From contig CACFAO010000003.1 in assembly GCA_902564295.1 (NCBI GenBank), positions 34,764-98,763 of the forward strand: a stretch of 64,000 nt of DNA, written 5' to 3'. The position numbers were made by a program, and so were the translations under genes. Under the pieces are notes generated by a model. It was not told where the DNA came from. It saw only the letters and a list, made by a program, of their open reading frames with translations, and searched no databases. The stretch's first letter is position 1. Every line of letters begins with the position of its first letter. Below are positions 1-9,279 of the stretch, piece after piece. Source of the DNA: an uncultured Pelagibacteraceae bacterium. GTDB lineage: Bacteria; Pseudomonadota; Alphaproteobacteria; Pelagibacterales; AG-422-B15.

Positions 1-762
1 CATGATCGTCGGGCTGAGCTGCTCTCTCAAACCAGTCCACATTTGAAGTGGGATAGTTGTAAGATTTCTATCTCCTCCTGCCACGAAAAGAATTACAACG
101 ATTTCATCAAAAGAAGTAACAAATGCAAATAAAGCACCTGAGATTATACCAGGTGTTATTAGAGGTAATGTAATTTTAAAAAAGGTGTTTGTTGGTGTAC
201 TTCCAAGACTTGAAGCTGCACGCGTAATACTATCATCAAATCCGCTTAATGTCGCAGTAACTGTTATAACAACAAATGGTGTACCTAAGATAATATGAGC
301 AATGATGATGCCAGGAAAAGTTGCAGCTAATCCAAGTTTTGCAAGTGAAAAGAAGATAGCTGAGCCAGAAATAATTAATGGAATAATCATCGGTGAAATT
401 AATACGCTCATGATTAACTGTTTGTAAGGCATGTAACGACTGCTAAGACCTAATGCTGCAACAGTTCCAAGTACGGTTGCACCTATTGTTGAGAAAAATG
501 CATAATACACACTGTTTCGAGCTGCTATTCCCCAAGGATTCTTAGTTCCATAAATCATGTCTTCATACCACCTAAGTGAGAACGCCTCTGGCTGTAATGC
601 AAGCATGCCATCAGAAAAGTGGATATACTGCTCAGCATTGAATGACAGAGGTATGATTACAAAAAGAGGTGCAATTAAAAATACAAAAACTGCAGTACAG
701 ATAACTATGTAAGAGTAGTGCCAAACTCTGTACCTCATTTCTGTATATTTTGGTAATGCCAT
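1..762 (-). CDS. Polyamine-type ABC transporter permease (PotC-like), 3' end cut by window edge
   Basis: Inner-membrane permease of a spermidine/putrescine-type ABC importer. The frame opens at the ATG at 762 (MALPKYTEMRYRVWHYSY) and stays open to base 1, so the C-terminus, probably a few tens of residues, lies outside the window. An N-terminal hydrophobic segment (residues about 17-35) is followed by the loop and membrane segments expected of a binding-protein-dependent permease. The last visible residues (REQLSPTIM) fit the conserved stretch just before the final membrane helix of PotC proteins. It starts one base after the stop of the preceding permease, so it is the distal gene of the ATPase-binding protein-permease-permease operon. 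Substrate is inferred only from family resemblance. Confidence 0.85.
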   Translation of the reverse strand, partial: MALPKYTEMRYRVWHYSYIVICTAVFVFLIAPLFVIIPLSFNAEQYIHFSDGMLALQPEAFSLRWYEDMIYGTKNPWGIAARNSVYYAFFSTIGATVLGTVAALGLSSRYMPYKQLIMSVLISPMIIPLIISGSAIFFSLAKLGLAATFPGIIIAHIILGTPFVVITVTATLSGFDDSITRAASSLGSTPTNTFFKITLPLITPGIISGALFAFVTSFDEIVVILFVAGGDRNLTTIPLQMWTGLREQLSPTIM

Positions 763-763
763 A

Positions 764-2011
764 TTATCCAAGCCTCATGTTGTCAATGCCAACTATCTTA
801 TTATAGAGCCAGTAAACTACGAGCACTGCTATTAAAAGAACTGTTGCCATTGCCGTTGCAAGTGACCAATCAAGTGATTGCTGCATGTGATATGCAATTC
901 TATTACTTATTAAGATCCCTTTTGCACCACCCACCAACGCAGGCGTTATGTAGTAACCAATCGCTAAAACAAATACAAGAATTGAACCCGCACTTATACC
1001 AGCATATGTCAAAGGAAAATATATTTTTCTAAACGCATGGAATGGTGTTGCACCCATTGAAGTTGCAGCGCGCATTAAACTTGGTGAAATTGTTTTCATT
1101 ACACTATAAAGAGGCAAAACCATGAATGGCAATAAAATTTGTGTCATTGCAATGAATGTACCTGTCATATTATACATGAGCTCAAGTCTCGACTCATCTG
1201 CAACAAATCCAAGCGACACTAAGGTATCATTTAACACTCCTTGCTTTTGTAATAAAACCATCCAACTAGATGTTCTAACAAGCAGTGACGTCCAGAAGGG
1301 CAAGAGGACACAGATCATTAATAGATTCGAATAACGAGTTGGTAAGACTGAAAGTAAGTGTGAAATAGGGTAAGCTAGGATAAAGCAACAGAAAGTTACT
1401 CCGACGGCAACAAATATCGTTCTTAGCCACAAGGTTACATTAATTCTAAGCTTTTCAGGAATCCTTTCAATTGAGCCATCAAATCTTTGTTCGTAATCAA
1501 ATGTCGTTAAATATTTTCTAAAATGGTATGCGTCAGTTCCTCTTTTTAATGCCTGCCAATATTCAATGTCACCCCATTTTTTATGTACATCAATGAATTG
1601 ATCTAGAAAGTTAGCATTTTCATCAAAGTCTTTAAGTTTCCGTGAAGTCTTTTTAATAAGACTTGTAAATCCACCTTTTTCATAATTCAAACGAGTTGCA
1701 ATCTTGCCATGGTACTTATTTTCTACAGCAGTCTTTAATTCATAATAAAATGTTGATGTTACATCCTCGCCAGGCATTTCACCACCATCCCATGTCTGCA
1801 TGACCTCGTGTGTTTCTGTAAGAAATGAGTTCATTTCGGCGTTATCAATACTTCGCCCCAACATCTGAAAAATAGGAATTACGTATGCAAAAACAATGAA
1901 GAACAGAAGCGGCGCGGCCAGCAGAAAAGCAGTAGTTCTGCGTCTTCTCTCAACTTTTTTTAGTTTGACGGATAGAAGTTCTCCATCCGAGGTTCTTATT
2001 TCGGCAGTCAT
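764..2011 (-). CDS. Polyamine-type ABC transporter permease (PotB-like)
   Basis: First permease subunit of the importer, with 415 aa from the ATG at 2011. A longer frame begins at a TTG at 2047, but that codon lies inside a strong hairpin, so the ATG (MTAEIRTSDGELL) is preferred. After an N-terminal membrane helix (about residues 30-50) comes an unusually long periplasmic region of roughly 140 residues. The remaining helices of a BPD permease follow, with an EAA-like cytoplasmic loop (AATSMGATPFHAFRKIYFPLT). The long first loop is known in PotB/PotH relatives from marine alphaproteobacteria and rhizobia. It is followed after one base by the second permease. Polyamine specificity is inferred from the operon. 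Confidence 0.87.
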   Translation of the reverse strand: MTAEIRTSDGELLSVKLKKVERRRRTTAFLLAAPLLFFIVFAYVIPIFQMLGRSIDNAEMNSFLTETHEVMQTWDGGEMPGEDVTSTFYYELKTAVENKYHGKIATRLNYEKGGFTSLIKKTSRKLKDFDENANFLDQFIDVHKKWGDIEYWQALKRGTDAYHFRKYLTTFDYEQRFDGSIERIPEKLRINVTLWLRTIFVAVGVTFCCFILAYPISHLLSVLPTRYSNLLMICVLLPFWTSLLVRTSSWMVLLQKQGVLNDTLVSLGFVADESRLELMYNMTGTFIAMTQILLPFMVLPLYSVMKTISPSLMRAATSMGATPFHAFRKIYFPLTYAGISAGSILVFVLAIGYYITPALVGGAKGILISNRIAYHMQQSLDWSLATAMATVLLIAVLVVYWLYNKIVGIDNMRLG

Positions 2012-2038
2012 ATTTAAAAGGATACTTAATTTGAGGTG

Positions 2039-2064
2039 CTTGGGCAACCCATAGGTTGCCCAAG
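2039..2064 (-). promoter_or_regulatory. Intercistronic hairpin between binding-protein and permease genes
   Basis: Perfect 11-bp inverted repeat (CTTGGGCAACC / GGTTGCCCAAG) with a 4-nt loop, directly after the stop of the binding-protein gene. No T-run follows on the minus strand, so it is unlikely to be a full intrinsic terminator. Such hairpins commonly stabilise upstream binding-protein mRNA and lower permease expression. That role is inferred here. Confidence 0.7.
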
Positions 2065-2072
2065 TTTAAACC

Positions 2073-3194
2073 TTATAGGTTAGCTTTCCAAGCTTCCCAA
2101 GCGTCGTTGATTTCAGTGTTGTTATCAGCATACCACTCAGGGTTCATAAGAACGTAGTTCTCAGTATTTGATGGAGCAGTAGGCATGTGAGGCATAATCT
2201 CAACAGCACCTGCTTGCTCAGAATAGAACCACGGCTCATCAGCCATGATCACATCAAGAGATGAGATACGGAAAGGAGCGTAAGCAATGTGCTTAGCACT
2301 TCCAGCTAAACCTTCAGAACTAGTGAAGTACTGAAGAGCTTTCATAGCTTCTTCTTGGTTTGGTCCACCTTTAACAAGTACGAAGTACTCATAATCAAGG
2401 ATCTGACCATCCCATACCATTTTCATTGGTGAGCCTTCGTTCACGATGGCATTGAAGTGACGTCCATTCCAACCAGTAGCCATGATAGCTTCACCAGATA
2501 CTAACTGCTCAGGTGGTTGTGCACCAGCTGACCAGAAAATGCATCCACCGTTAGGGTTTGTGCAAAGATCTGTAAGCTTATCAAGAGCTCTATCAATTCC
2601 ATTATCTTCCATGTAGTCATACACATCAGATGCAGGAACACCATCAGCAACTAGAGCAAACTCTAAGTTTGACATAGCTGAAGAGTAGATAGATCTTACT
2701 CCTGGATATTTATCTGGGTTAAAGAAGTCCTCCATTGAATCTGGATAACTTCCATCAAAATTTACATTGTCAGTGTTGTAAGCGTAGTTCCATGAATAAA
2801 GAATGTTACCCACAGCACAATCACTAGGCATTGGAGCAAAGAAATCGTCACTTGCTTTCATACCGTTAACACCAGCAGGGAAGTCGTTATCGAAATCGAA
2901 TTCTACAAACAATCCTTCGTCACAACCGATAATTGTATCACGTGCATACACATCGATAATATCCCAAGTAATCGCTCCAGACTCGACCTGAGCTTTAATT
3001 TCACTCAAACCTCCACTGTAGTCGATCCAGTTTACTTGGACGCCACTCATTTCCTGATATGGGTCCCCGTAACCTAGCTTTTGACTTTCTGTATAAGCGC
3101 CTCCCCATGACACTACGTTTACTTCCGCAGCTGTAGCCATAGATGGAGCCACCAATAAAGCAGCCAAAGAGATTAGTTTAGTTAATCTAGACAT
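2073..3194 (-). CDS. Periplasmic polyamine-type substrate-binding protein (PotD/PotF-like)
   Basis: 373 aa from the ATG at 3194, which has a good GGAG Shine-Dalgarno 9-10 bases upstream. A longer frame reaching 3248 would place 18 basic residues before the signal peptide and is rejected. Residues 1-22 are a Sec signal peptide (MSRLTKLISLAALLVAPSMATA) and the mature protein begins AEVNVVSWGGAYTES, typical of family 1 extracellular solute-binding proteins of the spermidine/putrescine group. The ligand-binding fold is complete in length. It sits between the ATPase and permease genes. Several acidic and aromatic residues fit a cationic ligand, but the exact ligand (putrescine, spermidine or another amine) cannot be read from sequence. 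Confidence 0.88.
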   Translation of the reverse strand: MSRLTKLISLAALLVAPSMATAAEVNVVSWGGAYTESQKLGYGDPYQEMSGVQVNWIDYSGGLSEIKAQVESGAITWDIIDVYARDTIIGCDEGLFVEFDFDNDFPAGVNGMKASDDFFAPMPSDCAVGNILYSWNYAYNTDNVNFDGSYPDSMEDFFNPDKYPGVRSIYSSAMSNLEFALVADGVPASDVYDYMEDNGIDRALDKLTDLCTNPNGGCIFWSAGAQPPEQLVSGEAIMATGWNGRHFNAIVNEGSPMKMVWDGQILDYEYFVLVKGGPNQEEAMKALQYFTSSEGLAGSAKHIAYAPFRISSLDVIMADEPWFYSEQAGAVEIMPHMPTAPSNTENYVLMNPEWYADNNTEINDAWEAWKANL

Positions 3195-3257
3195 GATTAA
3201 TCGTCTCCTTTTTTTATATAAAGAAATATTACACAAGGCCTTGAGCAAAAACGCAAC

Positions 3258-3294
3258 AAAAAAAAAGATTATTTTTCAACAAATTAATGTTGAA
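3258..3294 (-). terminator. Hairpin plus T-run between ATPase and binding-protein genes
   Basis: On the minus strand a 7-bp perfect stem (TTCAACA / TGTTGAA, 3275-3294) is followed 8 bases later by nine T residues (3266-3258). It lies between the ATPase stop at 3316 and the binding-protein start at 3194. The gap between stem and T-run and the AT-rich stem make it a weak terminator or attenuator. Confidence 0.4.
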
Positions 3295-3315
3295 TCTAGA
3301 TGTAGTATCAAAGGA

Positions 3316-4404
3316 TTAGTAATCTAGAGCCCTGCAGTCATGAGATGACCAGCCAAGGTCCAATTTGTCGCCTACGTTAAGCTTTAAATCACTGCTCGCG
3401 TTTGGAACTTTTAAAATAAAGTCATCATTACCAAGAAGATTTACACGCACCCTAGTATGATCTCCATGGTAGATAATTTCGCGTATCTCACTTGTGAATT
3501 TATTTTCAAGTTGTTCATTTGGATCAATACTCACTCGCTCAGGTCTTAGAGAAATTCTAGATTTTTCCCCAGAAGAGTTCACAGCAATAGGATTAGCGAT
3601 AATAGTTTCACCAGAGTCAGTTTCAATCTTTGCTGAACCAGATGCGATTTCTTTTACAGTTCCGGTGAAAGTATTATTTTCTCCGATAAAGCTTGCAACA
3701 AACGAATTTACCGGCGTTTCATATAATTCATTAGGTCCAGAAAGCTGTTGAACCTTACCGTCATTAAATACAGCAATTCGGTTTGACATGGTCAGAGCTT
3801 CACCTTGGTCGTGCGTAACATAAACAACAGTTACTCCTAATGACTCGTGAATGTGCTTTAATTCATACTGCATACTCTCTCGTAAATTTTTATCAAGAGC
3901 TCCAAGAGGTTCATCCATTAATACAAGTTTTGGATCAAACACAAGCGCGCGAGCAACAGCAACTCTCTGTTGCTGACCACCAGATAATTGTGCAGGCATT
4001 CTGTTTTCAAAACCTGTTAATGAAACCATTTTCAAAGTTTTATTAATTCTCTCTTCAATTTCTGATTTATTCACTTTTCTTACTTTAAGAGGAAAAGCTA
4101 AATTTTCATAAACTGATAAATGCGGAAACAAAGCATAATTCTGAAAGACCATACCGATGCCACGTTTATGAGGAGGAATATTGTTTATTGGACGTCCATC
4201 AAAATATATCTCTCCGTTAGTTGGAGTTTCAAAGCCAGCAAGCATCATGAGGGTTGTTGTTTTACCAGATCCCGAAGGACCAAGTAATGTAAGAAACTCT
4301 CCTTCAGCTATGTCTAAATCGAGACCTTTAACAACAAGCTCTTTACCATCGTAACTTTTGTCAACTTGTTCGAATTTTACAAAATCAGACTTGTTTGAAT
4401 TCAT
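3316..4404 (-). CDS. Polyamine-type ABC transporter ATPase (PotA-like)
   Basis: 362 aa cytoplasmic ATPase energising the adjacent importer. Walker A is GPSGSGKTTT (about residues 43-52), the Q-loop is VFQNYALFPHL, the signature is LSGGQQQRVAVARAL, Walker B is LVLMDEPLGALD and the switch histidine is in VTHDQGEAL. The C-terminal 120 residues form the TOBE domain usual for PotA/UgpC-type ATPases. It is the first gene of a leftward operon that continues with the binding protein and two permeases. It is divergent from an aldehyde dehydrogenase gene across 110 bases that must hold both promoters. The order A-D-B-C differs from E. coli potABCD but is common in alphaproteobacteria. Confidence 0.9.
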   Translation of the reverse strand: MNSNKSDFVKFEQVDKSYDGKELVVKGLDLDIAEGEFLTLLGPSGSGKTTTLMMLAGFETPTNGEIYFDGRPINNIPPHKRGIGMVFQNYALFPHLSVYENLAFPLKVRKVNKSEIEERINKTLKMVSLTGFENRMPAQLSGGQQQRVAVARALVFDPKLVLMDEPLGALDKNLRESMQYELKHIHESLGVTVVYVTHDQGEALTMSNRIAVFNDGKVQQLSGPNELYETPVNSFVASFIGENNTFTGTVKEIASGSAKIETDSGETIIANPIAVNSSGEKSRISLRPERVSIDPNEQLENKFTSEIREIIYHGDHTRVRVNLLGNDDFILKVPNASSDLKLNVGDKLDLGWSSHDCRALDY

Positions 4405-4514
4405 GACGGTAAGACTAAGGTAAAAATAGTTGGGAATCTAGGAATTTTTGAACTAAATTAATACTGACCTTATTATAAAAATAGATCAGTATTTAACATG
4501 AAAGAATCTCACTT

Positions 4515-5948
4515 ATGAAAAAATACCAGCACTATATAAACGGTAGATGGACCGATGCGTCAACTAAAGAACTTATTCCAGTTATTAATCCTGCGAATGA
4601 AGAGGTCATTGGTGAAGTAACTTGCGCAAAAGATGATGATATTAATCAAGCAGTAGAGTCTGCTAAAAAAGCATACGAGTCTCGAATTCTTGTAGATATG
4701 AATCCGATGGAACGAGCAAAACTAATGCGACGTATTGCTGAAGAGCTTCGCAAGGTCAGTAAAGAAGGTGGGGCATTACTTTGTGCTGAAAATGGGAAAC
4801 TGCTTACTGCTTCTGAATATGAATTTGTTGATGCAGCAAACTACTTTGATTACTACAGTGGCTTAACAGATAAAATTGAAGGTCAAACTATTCCTGTAAA
4901 CAGTCAGGTCATGGATTATACAGTTTATGAACCTTACGGTGTGTCAGGACATATTGTTCCTTGGAACTTTCCCATTGCAATGATTGCTCGTTCTTTGGCA
5001 TGTTCGTTCGCAGCAGGAAATTCTACAGTCATAAAACCTGCAGAATTAACACCTTTAGCAACCACTTCTTATTTTGCCCAAGCAATTCATAATGCTGAAG
5101 TTCCAAAAGGTTTAATAAACATAGTCACGGGTTATGGAAGTGAAGCAGGAGCCGCGCTAACTGCTCATCCGGACGTTGCTCAAATAACTTTTACTGGATC
5201 TGTAAAAACTGGAAAAGCAATTTTACACGCTGCAGCTGAAAGAGCTGTACCTGCTGTTGTAGAGTTGGGAGGAAAATCTGCTGCTGTTGTTTTACCGGAT
5301 GCGGATATTGATAAAGTTGTAAATGCAACTAAGGTTGGAATTTTTAGCCAAGCTGGACAAATTTGTTCTGCAATGTCGAGAATGATAGTCCATAAATCTA
5401 TCAAGGATGAGGTGCTTGAGAAGTTATCAAAGTTAGCAGCTTCAATAAAAGTAGGCCCTGGTGATGAAGAAGGTGTTGATCTAACACCTGTAATATCTGA
5501 GGAACAGCTTCAAAAAGTAGAAAATTATGCTCGTTCAGGTTTACAAGCTGGCGCTAAAGTAGTCTCAGGTGGCAACATAGTAGATAGAAAAGGTTTCTTC
5601 TTTGAACCCACAATTTATTCAGATGTTAAGCCCGATATGACAATTGCACAGGAAGAAATTTTTGGACCATTCTTATCTGTTTTAGATTATGAAGATCATG
5701 AAGAAGCAATCCATATTGCAAACGACACAGATTATGGTTTAGCGGCTGGTGTATTTACTAAAGATGTTGACATGGCTACAAAAACAGCTTCACGTTTAAA
5801 TGGTGGTCAAGTTTACGTGAATAGTTGGTTCACAGGAAGTATCGCAACTCCATTTGGAGGTTATAAGCAATCTGGTTACAGTCGCGAGAAGGGTCAACAA
5901 GCAATTAAAAGCTACTTACAGCTCAAGAACGTAGGAATACAACTTTAA
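4515..5948 (+). CDS. NAD(P)-dependent aldehyde dehydrogenase (betaine-/aminobutyraldehyde-type)
   Basis: 477 aa, full length for the ALDH superfamily. It oxidises an aldehyde to the acid with NAD(P)+. The cofactor and active-site landmarks are visible: the PWNFP motif, the catalytic glutamate in VVELGGKSAAVV, and the nucleophilic cysteine in SQAGQICSAMSR. The C-terminal PFGGYKQSGYSRE motif is typical of aminobutyraldehyde and betaine aldehyde dehydrogenases. The gene is divergent from the polyamine-type importer, which makes an omega-aminoaldehyde from putrescine or spermidine catabolism a plausible substrate. That link is inference. It converges with the next gene with only 3 bases between stop codons. 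Confidence 0.88.
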   Translation: MKKYQHYINGRWTDASTKELIPVINPANEEVIGEVTCAKDDDINQAVESAKKAYESRILVDMNPMERAKLMRRIAEELRKVSKEGGALLCAENGKLLTASEYEFVDAANYFDYYSGLTDKIEGQTIPVNSQVMDYTVYEPYGVSGHIVPWNFPIAMIARSLACSFAAGNSTVIKPAELTPLATTSYFAQAIHNAEVPKGLINIVTGYGSEAGAALTAHPDVAQITFTGSVKTGKAILHAAAERAVPAVVELGGKSAAVVLPDADIDKVVNATKVGIFSQAGQICSAMSRMIVHKSIKDEVLEKLSKLAASIKVGPGDEEGVDLTPVISEEQLQKVENYARSGLQAGAKVVSGGNIVDRKGFFFEPTIYSDVKPDMTIAQEEIFGPFLSVLDYEDHEEAIHIANDTDYGLAAGVFTKDVDMATKTASRLNGGQVYVNSWFTGSIATPFGGYKQSGYSREKGQQAIKSYLQLKNVGIQL

Positions 5949-5951
5949 GTA

Positions 5952-6566
5952 TTAATCGTTATCTTGAAGGCCAGCCCCAGCCCCAGTTTGTTTTGACTGT
6001 TCTGTTTCCTCAACAAATGTCTCTGATGACATTTTGTATAACTCATTCCAAGTTTTGCTGGAAAAACTATCTTCATTCTCTAAAATATTAATTGCCACTG
6101 TATTAGCTTTTTTAATAATTAAAGATTTGATTTGACGATCAGCAAGTACACATGTGTTTAGATTGCATTCTGCATTTATATTATCAATAGAAATTTCAAT
6201 TCTCTTACCAATTAAATACGAAAGTTTATTTACAAAAGGTAAAAGTAACAATGGATAATCTAGGTTAATAAAGTTTAATACTTTTATTCCATCTACAGAG
6301 TTGTAGTTATCAATTAATTTTAATCCTGTGTAGATAGGGCAGAGACTTTTATCATTCAATTTATTATTTTTTTCAATTTGCTTTGGTCCTTCTGGTTTAA
6401 TATCTTTTATGGTTTTAAAATAACTATTTAAATTTTCTACTCCAGAAATTCCAAACATCTCTATTGAACTTATATATTTTCCAACTTCTTCTGCCACTCC
6501 CCATGAATAGCCAACCGCTCTTGCAGCCCTCTTTGATATAGTATTAATTTCACTTGATGATTGCAT
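5952..6566 (-). CDS. DUF3726-like protein of unknown function
   Basis: 204 aa from the ATG at 6566, which overlaps the upstream TAA as TAATG, a translational-coupling arrangement. An in-frame ATG five codons earlier (6581) is possible but less likely. The N-terminus (SEINTISKRAARAVGYSWG followed by AEEVGK) matches the pattern I recall for DUF3726 proteins, in which a K-A-A-R-x-x-G-x-x-W-G-x-A-E-E block opens the domain. No signal peptide, membrane segment or catalytic motif is apparent. It is the last gene of an operon with a 551-aa unknown protein and an M19 dipeptidase-like protein, so the three probably act together. Function unknown; family assignment is from memory. Confidence 0.6.
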   Translation of the reverse strand: MQSSSEINTISKRAARAVGYSWGVAEEVGKYISSIEMFGISGVENLNSYFKTIKDIKPEGPKQIEKNNKLNDKSLCPIYTGLKLIDNYNSVDGIKVLNFINLDYPLLLLPFVNKLSYLIGKRIEISIDNINAECNLNTCVLADRQIKSLIIKKANTVAINILENEDSFSSKTWNELYKMSSETFVEETEQSKQTGAGAGLQDND

Positions 6567-8221
6567 TAATCGTAAATCCATGTGTCATTTGATTTGTTTA
6601 TTTCATGCATCAATGGTGCTCCCTGATACATGCAAATTCTCAGCCACTTTTCTGATCGAGGATCAAATTTTTGGGCTCCAAAAAAGGATAATTTTAGTCT
6701 TAGCATATCAATAGGCATCAACTCTGCGCCAATGGAGTTGTCTTGAATTTCTGCATATGGCAACTTTTCAACAATGTGGCATCTTCTAACAACATGTCTT
6801 AGGTCTCCGTTTTCGTCTAAAAATTGAGATAATTTCTGATTTTTGTTGGACGATAACCGAACATAAAGTTCTTTAATATCTCGAGCTATTGCCAGAGGTT
6901 GTTCTAATTCTGCTCCTACCTCATCAAAGCGGCTTGCTAATCGTGGCTCTTCTTTATTTTTTGAAATATACCAAAAATTTTCATTACTTTTATCAACTGA
7001 GAAGTCCATTTTAATTATATTTGGATACGATTTTTCTATTGATGATCTCAATTGATCTGTGCTTCTATTTGTGGGTATATCAAAATATTGGTCTTCATCA
7101 GAACTCATTTGAGGTACTAGCAAATTAATAATATTATCGTATGGTTCCATCATGAGAGAAACAATATATTCTACACCTTCATGAGTTAAATTTTCTTCCA
7201 CCCATTCATACATCTCATTCCAAAAATATTCTTTAACAACTGTTATGTTATTTAGACAATTCTTTTCAAATTTTTGAATATCTTCTTTTAGTTGATTAAT
7301 TTTATTATTTTGAAATTCACTATCTGTGTTCCAATTATTTATATTTTTCTTTGAAAGTTCTAAGAATTTTTTAAACATCTCGACATCATCGTTCGAAACA
7401 TTTTTAATTTCTCTAATCTGCCTCAAAGCTTCCTCTCTCACATATATCCATTGGTGTAGTAGAGCTGGGTGATTGATAATAAAGGGAGCCATGCCAAGGC
7501 CAGTTGAATTGCCAATACCAAGTTGCCTGGATAACTCAAGATCTAGTTTAACAGATTGATTTGGATTCTTTTTATTAGCAATGTGATTAACTTGATCAAA
7601 AGTAAACTGACGAACCAGATAAACAAGCATCATTTCAATTCTAAATGGACCATTTATTTCAGGACGATCTTTAATTCTATATCGATCTGCTAACCCAAAC
7701 TTACCTGAACCATAAACAGCGGTGGTTCTATATAAGTAGCCTACTTCAGCAAGTAGTTTTTTATTAGGTTGAATTCCATTTGATAGACTATCAATTACAT
7801 GATTAAAAACTCTTACGGAGCGATTTGCTCTTGATAAAGCAAGTTCCTTATATGAACATCTTCCCACTTCTTGTCTTGGTACATTTTCACGAAGTCTTTC
7901 AATATCATCTTTACTAGGAAGTCCATCATGAATCACGAATGCTGCATCCCATTTAGTGGCTATCACTCGATCAGATCTTTCAGTATTATCTAATTTGTTT
8001 GCAAAGCATACAAGAGAGTATGTGCGCTCCTTATTTGATACAGAATATACAGCAGTTCCATAACCTTCTTTATCAAGCTCGAAGATCTCGCTTTTAAATT
8101 CCCAATCTTTAAACTCTCTTATAAAACTTCTTAAAAATGATAGCTTAGATTGATGGAAACACCCTAATCGACTGAGCTTCATGATTTGATTTGGATCTCT
8201 GTGCTGAACTTTTATTGCCAT
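6566..8221 (-). CDS. Conserved hypothetical protein, 551 aa, in M19/DUF3726 operon
   Basis: A large soluble protein with no signal peptide or membrane segment. I do not recognise a characterised domain. It is rich in charged residues, with a helical, possibly coiled stretch around residues 270-320. Several Arg-rich segments occur (SRANRSVRVFNHV; RYRIKDRPEINGPFRIEMM; LRHVVRRCHIVEKLPYAEI). The even spread of Trp/Tyr/Arg and lack of low-complexity sequence suggest a conserved folded protein. It starts 3 bases after the dipeptidase-like gene and overlaps the start of the DUF3726-like gene. I vaguely associate this trio with other alphaproteobacterial genomes, but the biochemical role is unknown. 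Confidence 0.6.
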   Translation of the reverse strand: MAIKVQHRDPNQIMKLSRLGCFHQSKLSFLRSFIREFKDWEFKSEIFELDKEGYGTAVYSVSNKERTYSLVCFANKLDNTERSDRVIATKWDAAFVIHDGLPSKDDIERLRENVPRQEVGRCSYKELALSRANRSVRVFNHVIDSLSNGIQPNKKLLAEVGYLYRTTAVYGSGKFGLADRYRIKDRPEINGPFRIEMMLVYLVRQFTFDQVNHIANKKNPNQSVKLDLELSRQLGIGNSTGLGMAPFIINHPALLHQWIYVREEALRQIREIKNVSNDDVEMFKKFLELSKKNINNWNTDSEFQNNKINQLKEDIQKFEKNCLNNITVVKEYFWNEMYEWVEENLTHEGVEYIVSLMMEPYDNIINLLVPQMSSDEDQYFDIPTNRSTDQLRSSIEKSYPNIIKMDFSVDKSNENFWYISKNKEEPRLASRFDEVGAELEQPLAIARDIKELYVRLSSNKNQKLSQFLDENGDLRHVVRRCHIVEKLPYAEIQDNSIGAELMPIDMLRLKLSFFGAQKFDPRSEKWLRICMYQGAPLMHEINKSNDTWIYD

Positions 8222-8224
8222 ATG

Positions 8225-9196
8225 TTAACCAATATAGTTTTTATAAAAATTAAACCAATTATTGCCTAAGATGCCATTTGTCTCATCTTTATTGAACCCC
8301 GCACTTTTTAATCCTCTCTCAATATTGTCAAAGCCAGTAGCATTTTTGAACCATTCCGGTTGTTTCGGAAAAGCTGCATTATCTTTTGAGCCTTCACCAT
8401 AATCTTTTGTCTTAGTCCAAGTTCCGTTTCGCATCCAATCTACCACTGAGTCAGGTTGGTTTAAGCATAAATCAGATCCAATACCAATGTGTTCTGCTCC
8501 CATAATGTCTGCAGTTCGGGCAACCATTTCACAAAAACTCTCAAGAGTACAATTTGTGCCGTTCGACAGATGATGGGGATAAAGTGAGAGTCCAATCATT
8601 CCATTTGATTGACTCAATTCTCTGAGTAATGTTTCAGATTTATTTCTTTTTGCCTCATGCCAGAAAGAAGGGTTGGCATGTGTTATGGCAATTGGCTTAT
8701 CAGAAATTTCAATTGCATCCAAAGTAGATTTTTCTGCTGAGTGTGACATGTCAACTATGATTCCAACACGATTCATTTCTTTAATAACTTCTTTTCCCAT
8801 TCTAGTTACGCCACTGTCATTTTCTTCGTAGCAACCTGTAGCTAATAAAGACTGATTATTGTAAGTTAATTGCATAAATACTGTTCCCATTTTGTGAACA
8901 GATTCAACCAAATTTATATCATCCTCTATAGGCGAACAGTTTTGAAAACCAAAGAAAATAGCAGTCTTATTTTCTTCATTAGCTTTTTCAATATCTTTAT
9001 ACGACTTACCGTGAAAAATCAGTTTATTGAATTTCTCAAAATTAGTGTCCCATTCGTCAATATTTTTTTGAACTTCATCATAGTCTTCATGATATGCAAT
9101 TGTGACATGAACGGCATCTAATTTTGCTTGCCTGTTAATCTTAAATACATCTTCATTCCAATTACAATATTGAAGATTATCGATTCTATAATTCAT
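8225..9196 (-). CDS. Membrane-dipeptidase (peptidase M19) family protein with altered metal site
   Basis: 323 aa TIM-barrel protein of the renal dipeptidase family (M19). Family blocks are clear: IVDMSHSAEKST and AITHANPSFWH carry the two conserved histidines, and HIGIGSDLC the conserved aspartate. However, the N-terminal metal-binding H-x-D of classical members is replaced (RIDNLQYCNW), and the bridging glutamate position appears as glutamine in FFGFQNCSP. This fits a divergent subfamily in which a full dinuclear zinc site is doubtful. There is no signal peptide, so it is cytoplasmic. First gene of the operon with the 551-aa and DUF3726-like proteins, transcribed away from the palindrome at 9280-9305. 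The substrate is unknown; a small amide, cyclic amide or dipeptide is possible. Confidence 0.75.
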   Translation of the reverse strand: MNYRIDNLQYCNWNEDVFKINRQAKLDAVHVTIAYHEDYDEVQKNIDEWDTNFEKFNKLIFHGKSYKDIEKANEENKTAIFFGFQNCSPIEDDINLVESVHKMGTVFMQLTYNNQSLLATGCYEENDSGVTRMGKEVIKEMNRVGIIVDMSHSAEKSTLDAIEISDKPIAITHANPSFWHEAKRNKSETLLRELSQSNGMIGLSLYPHHLSNGTNCTLESFCEMVARTADIMGAEHIGIGSDLCLNQPDSVVDWMRNGTWTKTKDYGEGSKDNAAFPKQPEWFKNATGFDNIERGLKSAGFNKDETNGILGNNWFNFYKNYIG

Positions 9197-9279
9197 AAAG
9201 TAGTTTTTGAGTTATAAATCTTACTTATCTCTTACCAAGGGTTGATTGCAAACAAATAAAACTGAATTTTACTTAATTT

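Noticed and set aside
2012..2047. Longer start for the PotB-like permease at a TTG
   Set aside because: The TTG lies in an 11-bp-stem hairpin and an ATG 12 codons later gives a normal N-terminus.
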